This document shows, one piece after another, positions 46,469 to 61,134 of a DNA stretch of 64,000 nt. The stretch is from Isoperla grammatica. Its lineage: Eukaryota; Arthropoda; Insecta; Plecoptera; Perlodidae. The notes beneath the pieces are model-generated. The model searched no databases and was not told the DNA's origin. It worked only from the letters and a program-made list of their open reading frames with translations. The position numbers and the translations under genes were made by a program. Every line of letters begins with the position of its first letter. Positions within the stretch are counted from its first letter, which is position 1. The stretch lies in contig OX246739.1 in NCBI GenBank assembly GCA_945910005.1, forward strand, positions 1,188,501 through 1,252,500, written 5' to 3'.

Positions 46469-49400
46469 GTGAGTACTCGCTCTATGTTATAGTCAGACAT
46501 TACAACAACTGAATTTCAATGGGTTAATTAAAATGTCATTACAACCTTCAGGATGTTTGGTTAACTGCATAACAACTCTTGTTTTGAATACCAATCTTTG
46601 AAATTAAATATGATTTAACATGGTTTACTAATTTGTGTTGGTCAGACAAAGTTTGACCAATCAAGAAGGAAAGACGAAACGGTATAAAAGCCATATTTTC
46701 AACTCAATTTAAACGCATTAATAGAATCTGATTAATGACACAAATTATTGTTTGTCTTATTGAAAGTGATCTAATGTTTGTGATCGAATGAAATTAAAAT
46801 AAATTACCCCATACTGACTTGACCTGTAAACTGTAACTGCATTAAGTGTCCGACAGATTCCAAACCATTGAAATAAGGTATCGTCCACAAGGCAAATTAT
46901 CAGGCATATTTGTTTTTATGGCCTAACTAAATACGATTACCTCGCTCGCGCTGCCACTTATCAATCACACATCAACTCTGTTTATCTCTTATATCGTAGA
47001 TCAATGACGTCACAAACAACCCAATAGATCCCTTTAAGCTTATTACGGTGTGACAACCAATTGTATCTCCAACAACATTACAGCTGCACATTCGCTGTCT
47101 TGTACTTTCACACATTAACTTAGTTTTAATGATGATATAGAGATAGTACATCTTCAATACTAGATTAGTTTAAAAGGCGTTCTCCTCTTATGTTGCACCT
47201 CTTATATTTCCTCTGATAAAAAATTCCAATTATTAAATTATAATGTAGGTACGTAAATAGGTTAATTGCACTAGATGAAATGCCAACGTACAGAAAGTCA
47301 TCTCAAAAATAATAATGTGCTCATTCTCGTCTCGACTCTTGAGAACAGCTGTGTTTAAGATGCAATTACTACACAAGTGCAGCAGTTTCATTATTTTCCC
47401 CTGTCGTGCCCTATGTTACAGTAATTTGTCATGGTATCATTTCGTTTAGTTTTGTACGGCAATGTGTTTGGTGATCTCTCAGTCTAAAAGAATGCAAGAA
47501 ATAAGTGAATATAATTTAACACGAAACCAACTAAAGCATACGTTGTTATTTAATAGTGTAATTAATTCACGAAGACTGTTTAAGTTATGCATCTACATTA
47601 ATTCTCCACGTTCTGTATTAAGTGTCCCACATATTCTTAGAATCAGTCGTACATTGAACATCCAACGCGGCACTTTAGCCAGAAAACTAACACACAATTA
47701 ATACCCAAAACACCAACTGTTTTCAAAATTGTCTAAACTGTGAGTTCTTTTAAGACGTGCTTGTGTATCGTGTTAAAATTGTGTCTACTCATCAAACAAA
47801 ATCATCAACTTTGTCATAATATTATAAAACTTCTAAAAGAAAATCAAGTTTCGATCATAAAAATACATAGAAATGAAATAGAATGGAAACTTGGATGTTT
47901 GATAGATTTTGCGTTTGACGATAGTAATCATCTGTGTGACTATGTTTAGTCATAGTGCTAAGTGAATAAGACTACATTGTTTACACAGTGGATGAATGCA
48001 AATCCCTTTCAAACTAGATTTAATTTCAGTTTTTAATCAAGTCAAACGCAGCTCAGTTTTCTTATTTAAATTGGTGTCATGCACAACGGCAGATTATTAA
48101 AATGGCGGCTCTTTTATTTGCTTGCAGCTTATGTAAAGCTTTTCAAATTAACGTTGATAGAACGCAACAGTTTACTACAATGCCACAACACCACATTTTA
48201 CATTGCGTGTCAGCCGTCGGCTCAGAAGGTCTCAACTGACTAACTCAATGTTCGGTGCTCACTGAGTTTACCTTGGTACACAATGAACTTACACACTGAT
48301 GTTAGACAAACAATTACATGTATGTAATGCAGCATACTCACATTTAGTGTACAGGTTGCGTTGCCCAAGCCATGTAGCATATAACACGTGAACTAACAGT
48401 TTAATCTATATGTTTATCTTTCATTTTGAATTCACATGTTACACCATATTTGAATTTACTTCTAACTTTGATTTATATTGTTTATTTTATATTTCGCTGA
48501 TGAGTTGAACGTAGCACACGAACAAATCATAATTAGAGTCATTACTGTCTTCATTGTGTGTTAATATTCACGACTGACTAGTAAGTTGGTAACAATGATG
48601 CCTATTTATTATACACAAGAACAATCATACAAGCACAAGAACTCATATAAGTGAGATCAATTATTCTAGTGTAAATAATGTTTAGCGTGATTGCTGCTAC
48701 GTCAATATTTGTATCCTAGGGAGTATTTCTTGTTGATTCGAGTTAACTTAAAACATAAACAACTTGTTCAGAACTGTACTTATAATAATTTAAATAAAAA
48801 TTTTCATATTTAATCACTAATTTATGTAAGTTATTAGTGACCAAGCCTAAAACAGAACATCAACTTTATTTGTGATTGTGCTCAGTGGAGTCTGGAACCA
48901 TAATACCAACACTTGTGCATAAATCCTTCAAGCGTCTGTTAATACAGCTTGTTTTTGCAATATTCTCCCGAAGCTGAATAATGTTAGCATAGCATTAGTT
49001 TCAGTAAGCAGCAACTGTCATAACTCATCCCAGTCAACTATCGTAGCTACATAAACGGCCAGCGAGCCTAACAACACAACAGATGTAACTTATGCATGAC
49101 GCAATGTTGTAGTTCAATTAAAATGCAATGTGTTCTCGTGGCAACATGTCATACATCAACATGTCATGGCCTATTATAGCACAACATTGTTTTAGTAGCC
49201 AGAACTATAACTACAATGTGGTTTAGAAAGTGCATTGCAACTATTGTAATTATACGTGTGTTCTGATTGAACGTCATCGTGAACAAACTATCACTTTGCA
49301 ATGTTGTATACTGTGAAGGCGACTAACGAAATAAAAAATACTCGAATTGGTGAAACTTTACAAAGTGAACAATTGACTGTAAAGGTTGTAATTGAATTTG

Positions 49401-52250
49401 CATACACTTAAAATTGTTTCACATTCATTTGTGATTTGAAATTCATTCTAAAATTACTATCCTATATCTGTTAAAAAAAACCAATTGAACAAATAACTTA
49501 AACGTGCTTCTATTAATGCCAGGAAATTGTATGTTTAAGATTTTCGTGGAAGCGCATTTCGTCCGTGTTTATAAGAGTATAGTGTATGTATAGTGTCTCA
49601 GAGAATTATTTAGTTTGTTACCATATGTTACCCAGTGATTTAAATTAAATCAATGCGTTCTGTTATATACATGCGTATAGGTAGTATAAGTGAAACGAAT
49701 TATTACTAACACATTTGTAAACTACTGCTCATATAAAAGATGAATAAAATGTGAATCCACTAAGTTTTAGACAGCTTTTTATAGGACCCGTTACTGGCGT
49801 GTCCAAGTTCGAATAGACTTCTGGAAATGTCAAAATGAATCGAATGAATGAATTGTGGAAATGTTTTATGATTTATTAGATGTGGGCACTGTCAAAATAC
49901 TTGTCAAATCAACTTTGACACCGCTGACCTTTGAGACTTCTGCCGTCTCCAACGTGTAGTAAGTTTGACATGCTCAATACATGCCATGTTACCTCATAGC
50001 TTGCGTTCCTTATAGCAGACGGTCTCTCAAAACATTTTGAATTACAAATTCAGCCCTCCCTCTCTTTCACCCCAATCGAAACCATTTTCTTTTAAGCCAT
50101 TCACACACGTTTATCTAAAACGTGTATGTAAAATAAAAACGTTTTTTATTTAATATTGTATATTTATTGCACTTTTATATTATGCACCTTTTTATTTTAT
50201 TATCTTTTCATTATTAAGGATACAGTTAATGTCGGATTCGAACCCACCTATTTTTGGAAATGCACCTCGCCGTCTATCGAAGCCATTTTTACAAAATCTC
50301 TAAGTGCAAAATATTTTTTAAACCAATAATTGAATTGATACTTTCCAGAAATCAAACATGATGATTGATGATACATACATTGATAAGATATACTGTGTAT
50401 ACGTCTGTGCTGTGAAATGATCCGATAGAAAGTCAGGAATTTAATTCGGTTTTAAAATAATATTCAGTTGGTTTAGTTCTAACGGTTGTATGACATGAAG
50501 TAACACAATATTCCTGTCTTCAGCCGACCCGGCCCCTCCACCAACACAACAGGATCTGGGCGCTGAGCTTAGATATTTCCTTTCTTCCTCTAACTATCAG
50601 ATAGTTATCAGCATTTCAATGAATTGTAAATAAATTAAAAAGGTTTTTGTTCACACGTGATTGAGTTTAGGTATATTTGACTTGTTTCTTGTTGTAGGGA
50701 ACTTGCTGACTGTTGAAACTAATATTGTGCGCCTCGTTTTATAAAAAAAAAAATGAGGACAGTTAATGAATAGGGATAAGTCACAAATGTCTAGAAGTAA
50801 GTTAACACGTTCTAGAAGAGGTATTTCAAAAACTATTTTCGTATTTGTGCGCACACATTTATTTTCAATTGTTGACATACGATAATATGGCACTCGTGGT
50901 TTGAGTAAGTAACTTCTCAAGTATATTTATACATAGTTTATACATCATATATTTTATATTTAACGCCACTGAGAAATATATGTAGGTATATTACTTAAAC
51001 TTGAACATGGAGGTATTGGTATCTGGGTCATAGTGCATTGCTGGGAGCCAGAATAAATTTACAGAACGACACAGATCCTGAAAGAAGACGGTTAGGTTAC
51101 TCAGCAGTGATTCGTTATTATACTTTTGCATTAACTGCAGCCGTGACAGTCCAAGGTCTCAGATAGAGCATTTACTGTTTTATAACAAATATTGAAGTTT
51201 TCCCTCCTTAAAACGAGCTCGAGATAAAACGAGTTTATCCTTCCTCGCCAGCTGGGCATGTTCTGCCAACACACCAGCTGATTGAAAGAGATAATCTTCA
51301 TAAAGTTGTTTCATATTTCCAGCGTGATATTGTTTGAGACACAATGGCCAGATACTTGGGTGTGAGTTTACGTCGTCCGTTTCAGAGTGGCAAGTCTTAA
51401 TCTTCTTGTGGGGGAAGTCTTGAAGAAAGGAATAAGTCGCCAACGACTGCGGTACCTACTTAATATAATTATTTCCAAGAATTGGGTCGCAAGGAAACAA
51501 TTGGGTTACATTTGTGTATTTAGCTTTTGAGATGAGATTCAGTCCACATCAGTATAGACTAATTTACAAGATATAAACATGCAAATAAACAAACTAAAAT
51601 GCTAGAATAATAACAGTAACGTTAATGCATAATATTAAATCTTGATCAAATATTAATAATAATTTGAACATGCTTCCAAAAATAAATCTATATTTTCAAC
51701 AATGTCTTAGTGCTTAATTTATCAGTGAAATAATGTTTATACGTAACTGACACGTATAAATCATAAATTTATCTATAGAAACATATTCCTACTTATAAAA
51801 ATATTAAGCATTAATTGTTCATAGCCCGACGCGCGGTCGTGAAGATGGAAGATATCCTATACTTTCCCTTGATTCCTCCGCTCAAATACAATAAGTTTGT
51901 TCTTAAAGGATCGCTTTATAGAAGAAAGTCATTATCATTCAAACAGCTCAACAACCGGTTTTACATCGTTCAACTTTATACACCCGCCTTTGTTTGCCGT
52001 GGAAAAGTCCACAACTCTGAACTTAGAATTACACATTATGTAAATATATTCTTTCAATTAAAAACACGAAATAAAAATTCACGGGTTTCTACAAACGTAT
52101 CTAACTCTAAGTTGAATATGTAAATAGATTATCACTCCATCAGTTTATTCCCGCTTGTAATTAAGTTACTCCTAGATGAAAACTCCATTACCAACTCCAA
52201 CAACAACGTGGAACATTCCAATTAGATAAAGACGAAATGCAATCATTTTT
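46469..52250 (+). other. GluRIB intron 2, 46.5-52.3 kb
   Basis: AT-rich intron with no exon, RNA gene or transposon recognised. I looked for the next receptor exon (a CNQFSRGVY-like segment is expected) and did not find it. Confidence 0.5.
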
Positions 52251-52309
52251 CTTATCGTGAAATTTGAATTGGGAAAATGGATTTTCTTTGGTTGTTAAGG
52301 AGCAATAGA

Positions 52310-52580
52310 AGGGCAATCACCTTGAAAGAAATAATTATATATTGATGGCGAGGGTTGGTGGTTCTGGGCTGCGGATCGGAGCGAATAAATCTCCCTGTGG
52401 GGCAGAGTTGGTTCTGCTTTCGCACACACAAATCGATGTTCTCTTCTCGAGCCATTTCACTGCGACCTTATCACGATCTGTCTTCTAGCCCAGCCACCGC
52501 TGCCCATTAACGCAGCCATCGCAGGGGGCCTTTTATCATTGTCGCCGCTCGTTTTTAACTCGATCAAACATAAAAGAAAG
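52310..52580. promoter_or_regulatory. Candidate intronic cis-regulatory element
   Basis: A GC-balanced, non-repetitive block, including GCGGATCGGAGCGAATAAAT, ACAAATCGATGTTCTC, CAGCCACCGCTGCCCATTAA and GGGGGCCTTTTATCATTG, flanked by AT-rich sequence. Composition suggests constraint; untested. Confidence 0.25.
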
Positions 52581-52890
52581 AATTAATGTTTAAGCATTCC
52601 GAGTTTGTGGTTCGCGTTCTCGTGTTGAGCAGTGGTTAATGTGTGAGTCACATTCTGTAATGTTAGAATAACTTGGTTGTAGGACGCACACTAAGAAATG
52701 CTTCCATTCATTTCAACAGAAGCTGAACTAAATATGGAATTATAATTGTAACTAACCTCACGTGTATGTGGTATATGACGTAGTTAAGTAGTTAAATTGG
52801 ATCTGACGATGAATGGCAGTTGTACGACGAGCACGTAGAAATGTGTTTATAAACACCAACTGAACAGGAGAATACAATATTGAATAATCT

Positions 52891-52948
52891 GTCGTCTGTC
52901 TGTCTGTCTGTCTGTCTGTATGTCTGTCTGTCTGTCTGTCTGTCAGCC

Positions 52949-52983
<35 letters not shown>

Positions 52984-53012
52984 ATGTCTGTCTGTCTGTC
53001 TGTCAGCCTGTC
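52891..53012. repeat. (TCTG)n microsatellite
   Basis: About thirty TCTG tetramers with TATG and TCAGCC interruptions that recur, implying internal duplication of a ~75 bp block. Confidence 0.95.
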
Positions 53013-54022
53013 TGTGTGCGTTAATGCAGTTAGTGACTTCAGTGTTGACGGATTGTTAATATCTGAGCCTACTTACAGAGCGGTGTTAGCAATAACTACG
53101 CACATGAAATGTTAGAAAACAGCAACTGAATATAAGAACACACATTATGAGTGATTATGAACTGAACTTGTGCAGCGACAAATCAAGGATGAATTATTGA
53201 AGTATCAAACTCAAGAAAAAATTACGAAAATGAACGTTAAAGACTAAGGTAAAAATAAAAAGCAGGGACAAATGTGTTGTCTGTCTAATAAGACTAATAA
53301 AATGAATGCAAATAATAACTTTTATTTTAGTTTATGCTGGTTGTCTTGTATTTAATTTACAGTTTTTAATTCAATACCCTGTACTTTTAATTGCACAATA
53401 ACGGAAGTTTTGTGGACACGTTTTGAGCTTTGTTGCGATTTAGCCACGATGAAACAGCTTTTTACAGCTCGAGCACTAACACGCTCTTCTAAGCCCCAGT
53501 GTCAAGCAGCTTGATGCGCTAACGCTAACGCATGTACTCACAGAAGCAAAGCCACCAGGCAACTATGGCGAGCAAGTCCTGTAAAACCGGCAACACCGCA
53601 TGGAAAAGTTGGACAACGTTCAAATGAGTAAAGCAACAAAGATCAACCAATCATCTCACAGACTTCGTTATTGGCGTCAATATGGCGGCGTGCAGCCCCT
53701 TGAGACGTGAGGGTGAGCAACCCGCGTCACACCTGTTGCCACATCTAGCGAGACACTCGAGGGCTGCAAGAAACATGGCAACCTCGCAATTAGGTCCGTG
53801 CAGACACTCAGGCACACTAGCATTGTTATGATAGTTGAGGATACTAACGTAGTTGAATGCAACTGTCCTAGCACTCTCCCAGGCTGAGTACTTTAGAACA
53901 AATGAGAAGATTACACGGGTAAACGCGAGGGCCTGTTGTCGTGACAAGTAGGGAGGTAACGCTCAATGGAATCTAACCGAGTGCTCAGTAGCAGTGAGGG
54001 GCACAGCCATCTTTATACTGTC
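53013..54022 (+). other. GluRIB intron 2, 53.0-54.0 kb
   Basis: No supported feature; the minus-strand frame 53651-53947 has no recognisable domain. Confidence 0.5.
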
Positions 54023-54030
54023 TTCTGCAG

Positions 54031-54110
54031 CAAGGTCCGTCAATCCCCTGGCGGAGTGTCGGTAAACCTCAAAGTTCGACGAGCCCCCGCCAGGGGATTA
54101 GCGGACCTTG
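54031..54110. mobile_element. 80 bp MITE with perfect 8 bp target duplication
   Basis: Element begins CAAGGTCCGTCAATCCCCTG and ends with the inverse, GGGGATTAGCGGACCTTG. Terminal inverted repeats are about 24 bp with two mismatches. TTCTGCAG flanks it on both sides (54023-54030 and 54111-54118), the 8 bp duplication typical of hAT-type insertion. The ~30 bp centre is too small to code. Confidence 0.9.
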
Positions 54111-54118
54111 TTCTGCAG

Positions 54119-55490
54119 TGTAGCTATGCACTATGGCTCATCGAGTAAGTCGGGAGTTTCCAGTGGAACACTACGAACTATATCACCTTTGGTAGGACGG
54201 TATTTCAAACGTGACAGCTCGGTATACGTCTGTTTGTCTAAATTACCATGCCAATACTGATGGTTAATATATTATTGGTGTTAAGCTATAACGAAGAGAC
54301 TCTTAATAGTAACAATAATAAATTCAAAAAGTGATAATTTTCAAAAATAAATATTTCTCAGTTTGTTCTTTATAGGCCAAAAATTATACGTAATTCCAGA
54401 CTTGGTAACCCAGAAGTAACAAAACAAGATGAACAATACGCCAAGGAGAGTGGTAAATATACAATGCGATCGCAACGAATAGTACATAATAAAACAGTTA
54501 TAAGGAAATAAAATATTAGGTACAAGTAATTTAATGAAACTATAAAATGTAGTTGGCGCAGCATCAAGAATAACGGCGCAGAATGTAAAATGCAAACTGA
54601 TAGTATGGAAATGTGGCCGAGAAATAAAAGCAAAGCTTGGAGATCCCCAAGGTATGTTAGAGTTCTTTGTCTGGTCTGGCTGCTGTCTCTACAAAGTGGG
54701 AGACGTGGGTCCAGCCCTAGGGAGGATGTTTTTATAAACTGACTCCCGTATTCGTTTCAAAGTCTCTTCTGAACTGAAACCACCAACCTCTCTTCTTTGC
54801 GCAACTTGCCTTATCTCCCTCCCCTCTCTCTTGTGACCTGTATGTATATCTATGGCATTCTGTCTACCCGAGACAGCAAGTAATGTCAAAACGCATAAAA
54901 TGGTTCGGAATATAAAACAATGTTATCTGTTTGTGTCTTGGATTGTTGCAACACTGTTCTTCATTCTTCATTAATCTTCCCATTTCTTAATATCAGGTAC
55001 AGCACGCATCCAGCTTACCACTTACTTTGTAGAGGTAAATGGTCTTCGGCTGATGATTTTCCTGAATAATCATGATATTAAGCTTCAAGTTCGGTGGTAC
55101 TTGGTAAAAAAATAATATTAAAGGAGTTAATTACGTCAGTGTGCTTTGATTCTACCCTCAGTTTTACAACCTTTGTGTGTTTCTTGCAAAGAAGTTCTTA
55201 AGCAACCGCACAATAGACCCGAGCTTTAAAAAGAATATGTTCACTAAGAAACACTTTGTATTCTGCTTATGAGCGTCCTGAATAGTAACGCCAAAACGCT
55301 AATGTAACCTACACAATCTCTGAACAAGCATACGCTCTGTATCCGTTTGCATTACATTCATATTAACCATGTTAATTAAACTGATTCCATCTTGAAAAGG
55401 TTTAAGATTTCCTTCCAAAGACCTTCTTAACAATTGACAAAAGCTTTTAAAGAAAATACGCAAACACTTGGTTCGCCGAGGCAATTTGTC
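54119..55490 (+). other. GluRIB intron 2, 54.1-55.5 kb
   Basis: AT-rich intron; nothing recognised. Confidence 0.5.
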
Positions 55491-55499
55491 TTGGCCTTA

Positions 55500-55655
55500 T
55501 GCAGGTCCTGAATAATAAGGATAATTAGTGCAATGTAGGTCGCGCATTGTAATTAGCCAAGCAACAGCGTCAGCGACGTCTGGGAGGAAGGTGGTCTGAT
55601 TACAGAGCGCACCGGAAGTGAGCTCCGCCCCCGCCCCCCCCCCCCCCCCCCCCCT
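55500..55655. promoter_or_regulatory. Candidate regulatory block followed by poly-C
   Basis: Contains GGATAATTAGTGCAATG, GCATTGTAATTAGCC (homeodomain-like) and CACCGGAAGTGAGC, a good ETS-family site, then a C-run at 55636-55654. Motif-based guess. Confidence 0.2.
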
Positions 55656-55659
55656 GACG

Positions 55660-58600
55660 CGGCTAACGAACCATGCAGCTTTGTTTTACACTACTTGTCC
55701 CGACCACAGCGTGCTTGCCGTGTATCGACCTATCTCCTTAATGACAGGAGATCCTCATATCTGGACGCGGCCCCTTAACAACCACATGCAGCTTCTTGTC
55801 GTAATACACATGAATGTATAATTACTGTGCGCCTTAAACTCATTTAGGTAATTAGCTTACGACGGGCAATGTGATATAGATACAGTGCGAACAAAGCGGC
55901 CACGCATTTATGCGTCTCTCCGTTGCTCCGCTGAAAACCATTAATGTAGTAGTTGGTCTCAAACAAAGGGGAACATATTCACTATGCAGACAAAATCATA
56001 TAAACATCATAAATTTAAATGAAACCTATGTAAAAAGTAACACTAGCAATGATGCGTATAAAGTATTGACAAGCTTTGTGATTATTGGGATGTTTCTACT
56101 AGATTTAATGTAATAAAATTAAAACCATGAAAATCGTACTTTTAAATCAAAGAAATAAAAGTAATTATACATTTTAATTACCATAGATAATACTTATGTT
56201 ATTCTGATACATAAAAGTATTACTAGTAGTATTGGTGCTTGTTACTTATAAATGTAATACAAATACATTTACACTACACTAATGAACTTGCCAATTTGTA
56301 TGCCTTCAGACAACAGGAAATAATAGTAATAACTTTACCTTAGTAGTGTGATTCACCTTTCGTGAAATTAGATAACGTTGGAAAAATAAAAATTACTCCT
56401 AGCAATCAAGGACAAATAAAGCCAAACACGTTTACTAAATGGTGATATGCTTATAGGTACATTATACTGATTATTGGTTAATGTGTTCAATATTTACCCA
56501 ACGTTACTATTATAAACGTGAGCTTACAGAGTATGTTGAGTGTTGTAAAACGTACAAGTGAATATGAAAGTAGACAACTAGAGACCAAATAAATCAACAT
56601 AAATGTGTGTATTATTCAAAGTACAATATTAAGAACACAACGTTCTGCTTCCCACCCAAAGCGAACCCATTCAACTTGTTACAAGAATCATAGGAATAGC
56701 GATCAGTCACAAGTGGTAGACATACAGCGAACATTAAGCCAAGACACAGCAACACACATGGAACGACTTAAGCTTTGTCTTCCAGTGTTCAGATGCTACG
56801 AGGAAGTTATTGATAACCATCATGGTGTCTTGCTTCAAAAACACAAGATACTCCGGTTGATTGGCAAGGAAGCTGTATCAAACATTGAGCATTGGAGAAA
56901 AACATATGGACGCAATATTGCTTCATCTAAAACATGTCAACCTCGTGTGCCAAGTTAAGGTGGAATGCGCTGCCGAAGAGCAGATTCTGAACCACCCCCC
57001 TGCATGCGAGGGGAAATAAGGCAATGTGAGAGGGAAGGGGGTCGACTCAAGTAGAAGGGGTAGTTCACCCCAGTAGGTGGAAAGCGGGCAGCGCCATTGC
57101 TCAATGGTTTGTGAACTACAGGAGGGGTAGTGCAGCACCGGATAGTAACTTCAGTATTACATCTTACTGGGGCTGACTCAATCTACTCTGCACTAGGCAG
57201 ACAAACAGCGAGCGTGTGGCCTCCTGGAAATACTGTATTCTTAATTTATATAACTTACATTCAGACAGCCCTTTAAAGATTATCTTGTTTATTTATTGCT
57301 AAGCCCAATTGTTTGAATGTCATCGGTTTAATCTCATAGTTTCACTCAACAGTAGGTAAATTTTTTGTACTGTGTTTTTGAAGTTAATTTTTAACATCAC
57401 TTGCTTCAGTTATTGATAAACAGGCAGACTACTTTCATGTACAGTGAGGTGTTTTATAACGTGCCCACCGCACTACCATATTATTGTAACAACAACAACA
57501 ACATCGTGTGTTTGTTTATATGGCCTCAAGTACGAATTTTTAAGATTTCAGACCTTTCAGACATATCTATATTTTATGCGTACGATACTTTGTGTGGCGC
57601 ATATGCAGTAACCAGATCGTTTCGCTTGCTACGTGCACAACTTGCCAATAGACTTACAACCGCTCCATGTTCAAACTTTACAAACAACTTCAACAGTACT
57701 GTAATCTGTAATATACGTGTATATGATATTATTACATCGACGTAACGGAAATGGTAAATAATTACACTTGAAATGATACTTGAATAATTGAGTTAAAAAT
57801 TGTAATAACTGTCCAGGAATATTGCCGACGTATTCTCGATATCGTTTAAGAAGAGTGGGACATCTCGACAAAGGAATAATTAATTTCAAAGTCTTTGGCA
57901 CAAAACATTGGCTATATTACGTCGAAGTTCCAAAATTAAGAAATACCTGAAGAAATTACTACCTTTATAGAACTAAGAAGCGTCGGACTGATGTGGCGGC
58001 TTATTGCCTAGAATACTTGTTGCTCACAAATAACAAGTAGCTTGCTGAGAGACAACTAGTATACAAACATTCTCTAAACAAGTATCAAGTATAGGTTGAC
58101 AAATATTGTTCAACAGGAAACGATGGATGATTGTTTCATAACTGCTGTACGAATGAAGTTGAAACAACTTTATCATTTAAATTATTCTCATTAATTATGA
58201 TTACGTAATTGTATATTGATTATGTAAGCAACGTCTCATACAGTCTATTAAATAGGTTTTATGGTTAAATTTTAACGAACATTAGTATTCTTAAACGGAA
58301 ATGTTTGCAGAAACAAGTGTGTTGCAAGTATTTAAATGACGAAACCTACTCAAAAAAAGAAGCGTCGTGGAAAGTATTTATAAACATGAGTTTATCTGGT
58401 AAATGTTTGTTTCCATTACCGTCCGTTGATTGTGTTTTGCGCTACGATAATCAACGTTTGATGTTTTGAATGTTGTATATTACCTTTGATAGCCCATTCA
58501 GATTGAGAAGCCAGTGACTATCAGATTCAAGCTAATATTTTGTTGAAATCATTTTGATTAGTTTAAAGAGTATTATTATCTCCATGCTAAAACATGTTTG

Positions 58601-59100
58601 AAGCATTATATTTGATTCCAGGAAAACGTACATAATACTATTTCAGGCGCGATTTTGATATTCATTGTTTATATATAACCCTTTGTGAGTAACATAACTG
58701 AAACTTAATACTCTCATGTCAGTTACGCTGACAATCAGCTTTGGTTTCTGTGGACCAAAGGAAATATTCTGTGAGGTCGAACAAGTTATATGGAACTATA
58801 ACTGGAGTTATGTTAAATGTATATGATCAACTGGCAATCGTGTTCATTTAAGTTCTATAGAGTTCTGATATAAATCATTAGAGATTTAATACAAAATACA
58901 ACATTTCAAGTTATACTTGCCTTATTATACACAGATTATCGAGATATGAAGAATCTATTAATAATAATACTCCAGCATTTTCCAAGATAACTGTTATATT
59001 TAAAGTATTTTAAAAAGCATTGCATTTTTATTTCAATTAGTAAATAATTATGTTTCATTGACATATTTTGAGTGATCTAGCTTTGAGTGTTTCAACTTAG
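55660..59100 (+). other. GluRIB intron 2, 55.7-59.1 kb
   Basis: No supported gene. A 117-codon plus-strand frame (56605-56958) has no domain I recognise and its composition matches the background. Confidence 0.45.
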
Positions 59101-59114
59101 CGGTGGAAAGAGTG

Positions 59115-59195
59115 AAGCGGCTCAGTAGAATAACACAAGACAAGACTATACTTCGCAAAGTGGTCCTTTCGATTCCCATCATGGAAACCCTAACT
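59115..59195 (+). mobile_element. tRNA-derived SINE-like sequence
   Basis: GCGGCTCAGTAGAATAAC resembles an A-box and TCCTTTCGATTCCC about 50 bases later resembles a B-box. Imperfect; boundaries unknown. Confidence 0.4.
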
Positions 59196-59664
59196 AAATG
59201 TTTTCACAGCATCAGGCGAATGTTGGTGGAAACAGCCGTCATAAACGACTTCCCAAAACATCCACACATTAGTCCCACCTAGAGAGCGCGATTAGGCTGA
59301 AGCAACCTACACCAGGCGTTCCACGAAGAGTTACTATTATGTTGCGTAAGTTCGCCACGTAAACTTTCTGTGCGTATCAACTGGGGTTCTACAATAAAAT
59401 AAACATAGTTCTTTGAAATCATTAACGGCGGTGGTGCTGGTGCTACATTTCCCCCTTTTGGTGTAATGACTGCGTTTAAAATACATTTATAATGACTTTG
59501 TTCCCTTTGCCTTCAACGTCGTTTCGAACACAGCTGGCACTTCAAGAACCTGAGCGCTGAGTTCTGAGAGCGGAGTTCCCACCCATTGTAAAGCGACACA
59601 CAGTGAAAAGCTAAATTTAAAAAACAGATTCGTCGGGTTAAAAAAACACCTCTGACTGCAAATA

Positions 59665-59738
59665 CAAGCATTATAAGCATTAACAAGCATTTACAAGCAT
59701 TACAAGCATTAAAAGCAATTACAAGCACTACAAGCGAG
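59665..59738. repeat. ~10 bp (ACAAGCATTA)n tandem repeat
   Basis: Seven or eight imperfect copies of ACAAGCATTA-like units. Confidence 0.9.
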
Positions 59739-60197
59739 TAGGAAAGGTCTCTCACAACGCACGAGCATTTGTCTTTGTACGCCAGGTGCTTTATTACTCT
59801 ATGGTTCAGATGAGGGAAATCGGAAAAACAAAATACGAACATACATTGCAGTAATTGGTAATTAATTGCTAATATTAATAACATATCAAAAGTCTGAAAG
59901 ATTATTTAAAATATCATCTGCAGGATTAAACAGTGAGAAATTCGAATCAAGCCAAACGTTGTGAGAGCTACAATGGTGCATGATAATAAGCGTGTATTAA
60001 GTCTTTGAAAGAAATGCTTTAATTTCTTGCAATGCTGATAAGATAAGGATGGTAACTGGAAACGTTGAGGAAATATTCTACTATTGAAAATAGCTCACAT
60101 AATATTTATATTTATATATGATTTCTCTCGATTCCTCTCAAAGTATGATCATAATTTATGTTGCACTAAACAAATGCAATCAGCTTCAACGAAACGT

Positions 60198-60510
60198 TAT
60201 GAAACGACGATACACAATATCTTTACACCCAAGTTGTTTGACATCGTGCTCCAGCTACACTGGAGTACTCTAATGTGATAGCAACCAGACATTACAGCCT
60301 TATGAAACGACGATACACAATATCTTTACAACCAAGCTTGTTTGACATCGTGCTCCAGCTATACTGGAGTACTCTAATGTGAGAGCAACCAGACATTACA
60401 GCCTTATGAAACGACGATACACAATATCTTTACAACCAAGCTTGTTCGACATCGTGCTCCAGCTACACTGGAGTACTCTAATGTGATAGCAACCAGACAT
60501 TACAGCCATT
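60198..60510. repeat. ~112 bp tandem repeat, 3 copies
   Basis: Three near-identical copies containing TATGAAACGACGATACACAA, GACATCGTGCTCCAGCTA, ACTGGAGTACTCTAATGTGA and ACCAGACATTACAGCC. Each has a short CCAGCTACACTGG inverted repeat. Confidence 0.95.
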
Positions 60511-60616
60511 CAGTGTACGATTCCAGTCGCGAGCATAATTTCAGCCGGAGATCTTAGATAGCGTTCAACCGCTAGGATATACATAAAGATAATAGTTATG
60601 CTTACGGAGCGTAGGA

Positions 60617-60636
60617 GGGGGGGGGGGGGGAGGAGA
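60617..60636. repeat. Poly-G tract
   Basis: G-run of about 14 bases extended by AGGAG; likely polymorphic. Confidence 0.85.
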
Positions 60637-61134
60637 GGGCTGCACAGAACTAATGTTGGCCAAATATACACAGGAAATATCAGTGGAACGGAAAAGCACA
60701 TCCACAGCTTTACATGGCGAGCTTATGCTTGATATAAGATTGAATGCACCATACTTATATGTTTTACAATTCGTAGATTATCCTGATAGGAACGCAAACT
60801 CTTTTTATCCGAGTAACTCACCAGTGCTTATAATAAACATTTATTGCTAACTTGGAGCCCTTACGATGTTGCATTCTTCGCGCTGGTCTAGCACTGATAT
60901 GAAGCAATCTGCAACCGAGATGTATTAACATATTGTGAAGCTTTATAATGTACGACGATATGGTTCTATTGCGGTGTGGACTAATACATGTTGTGACGGT
61001 TCCAATCCTCTTCACGGAGAACCTAACATTAGTGTTGTTGATGATGATGATGATATTTGGGATTCTCTTATATTATTTTTCGATAATCGAGAATGTGAGT
61101 GGGTGATCTATACAGATGGAAAACACGCTACAAA

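Noticed and set aside
51815..52123. 102-codon frame
   Set aside because: Lys/Asn-rich chance frame in AT-rich DNA with no recognised family.
56605..56958. 117-codon plus-strand frame
   Set aside because: No recognisable domain, no signal peptide, background composition, and no obvious splice or promoter context; kept only as a note.
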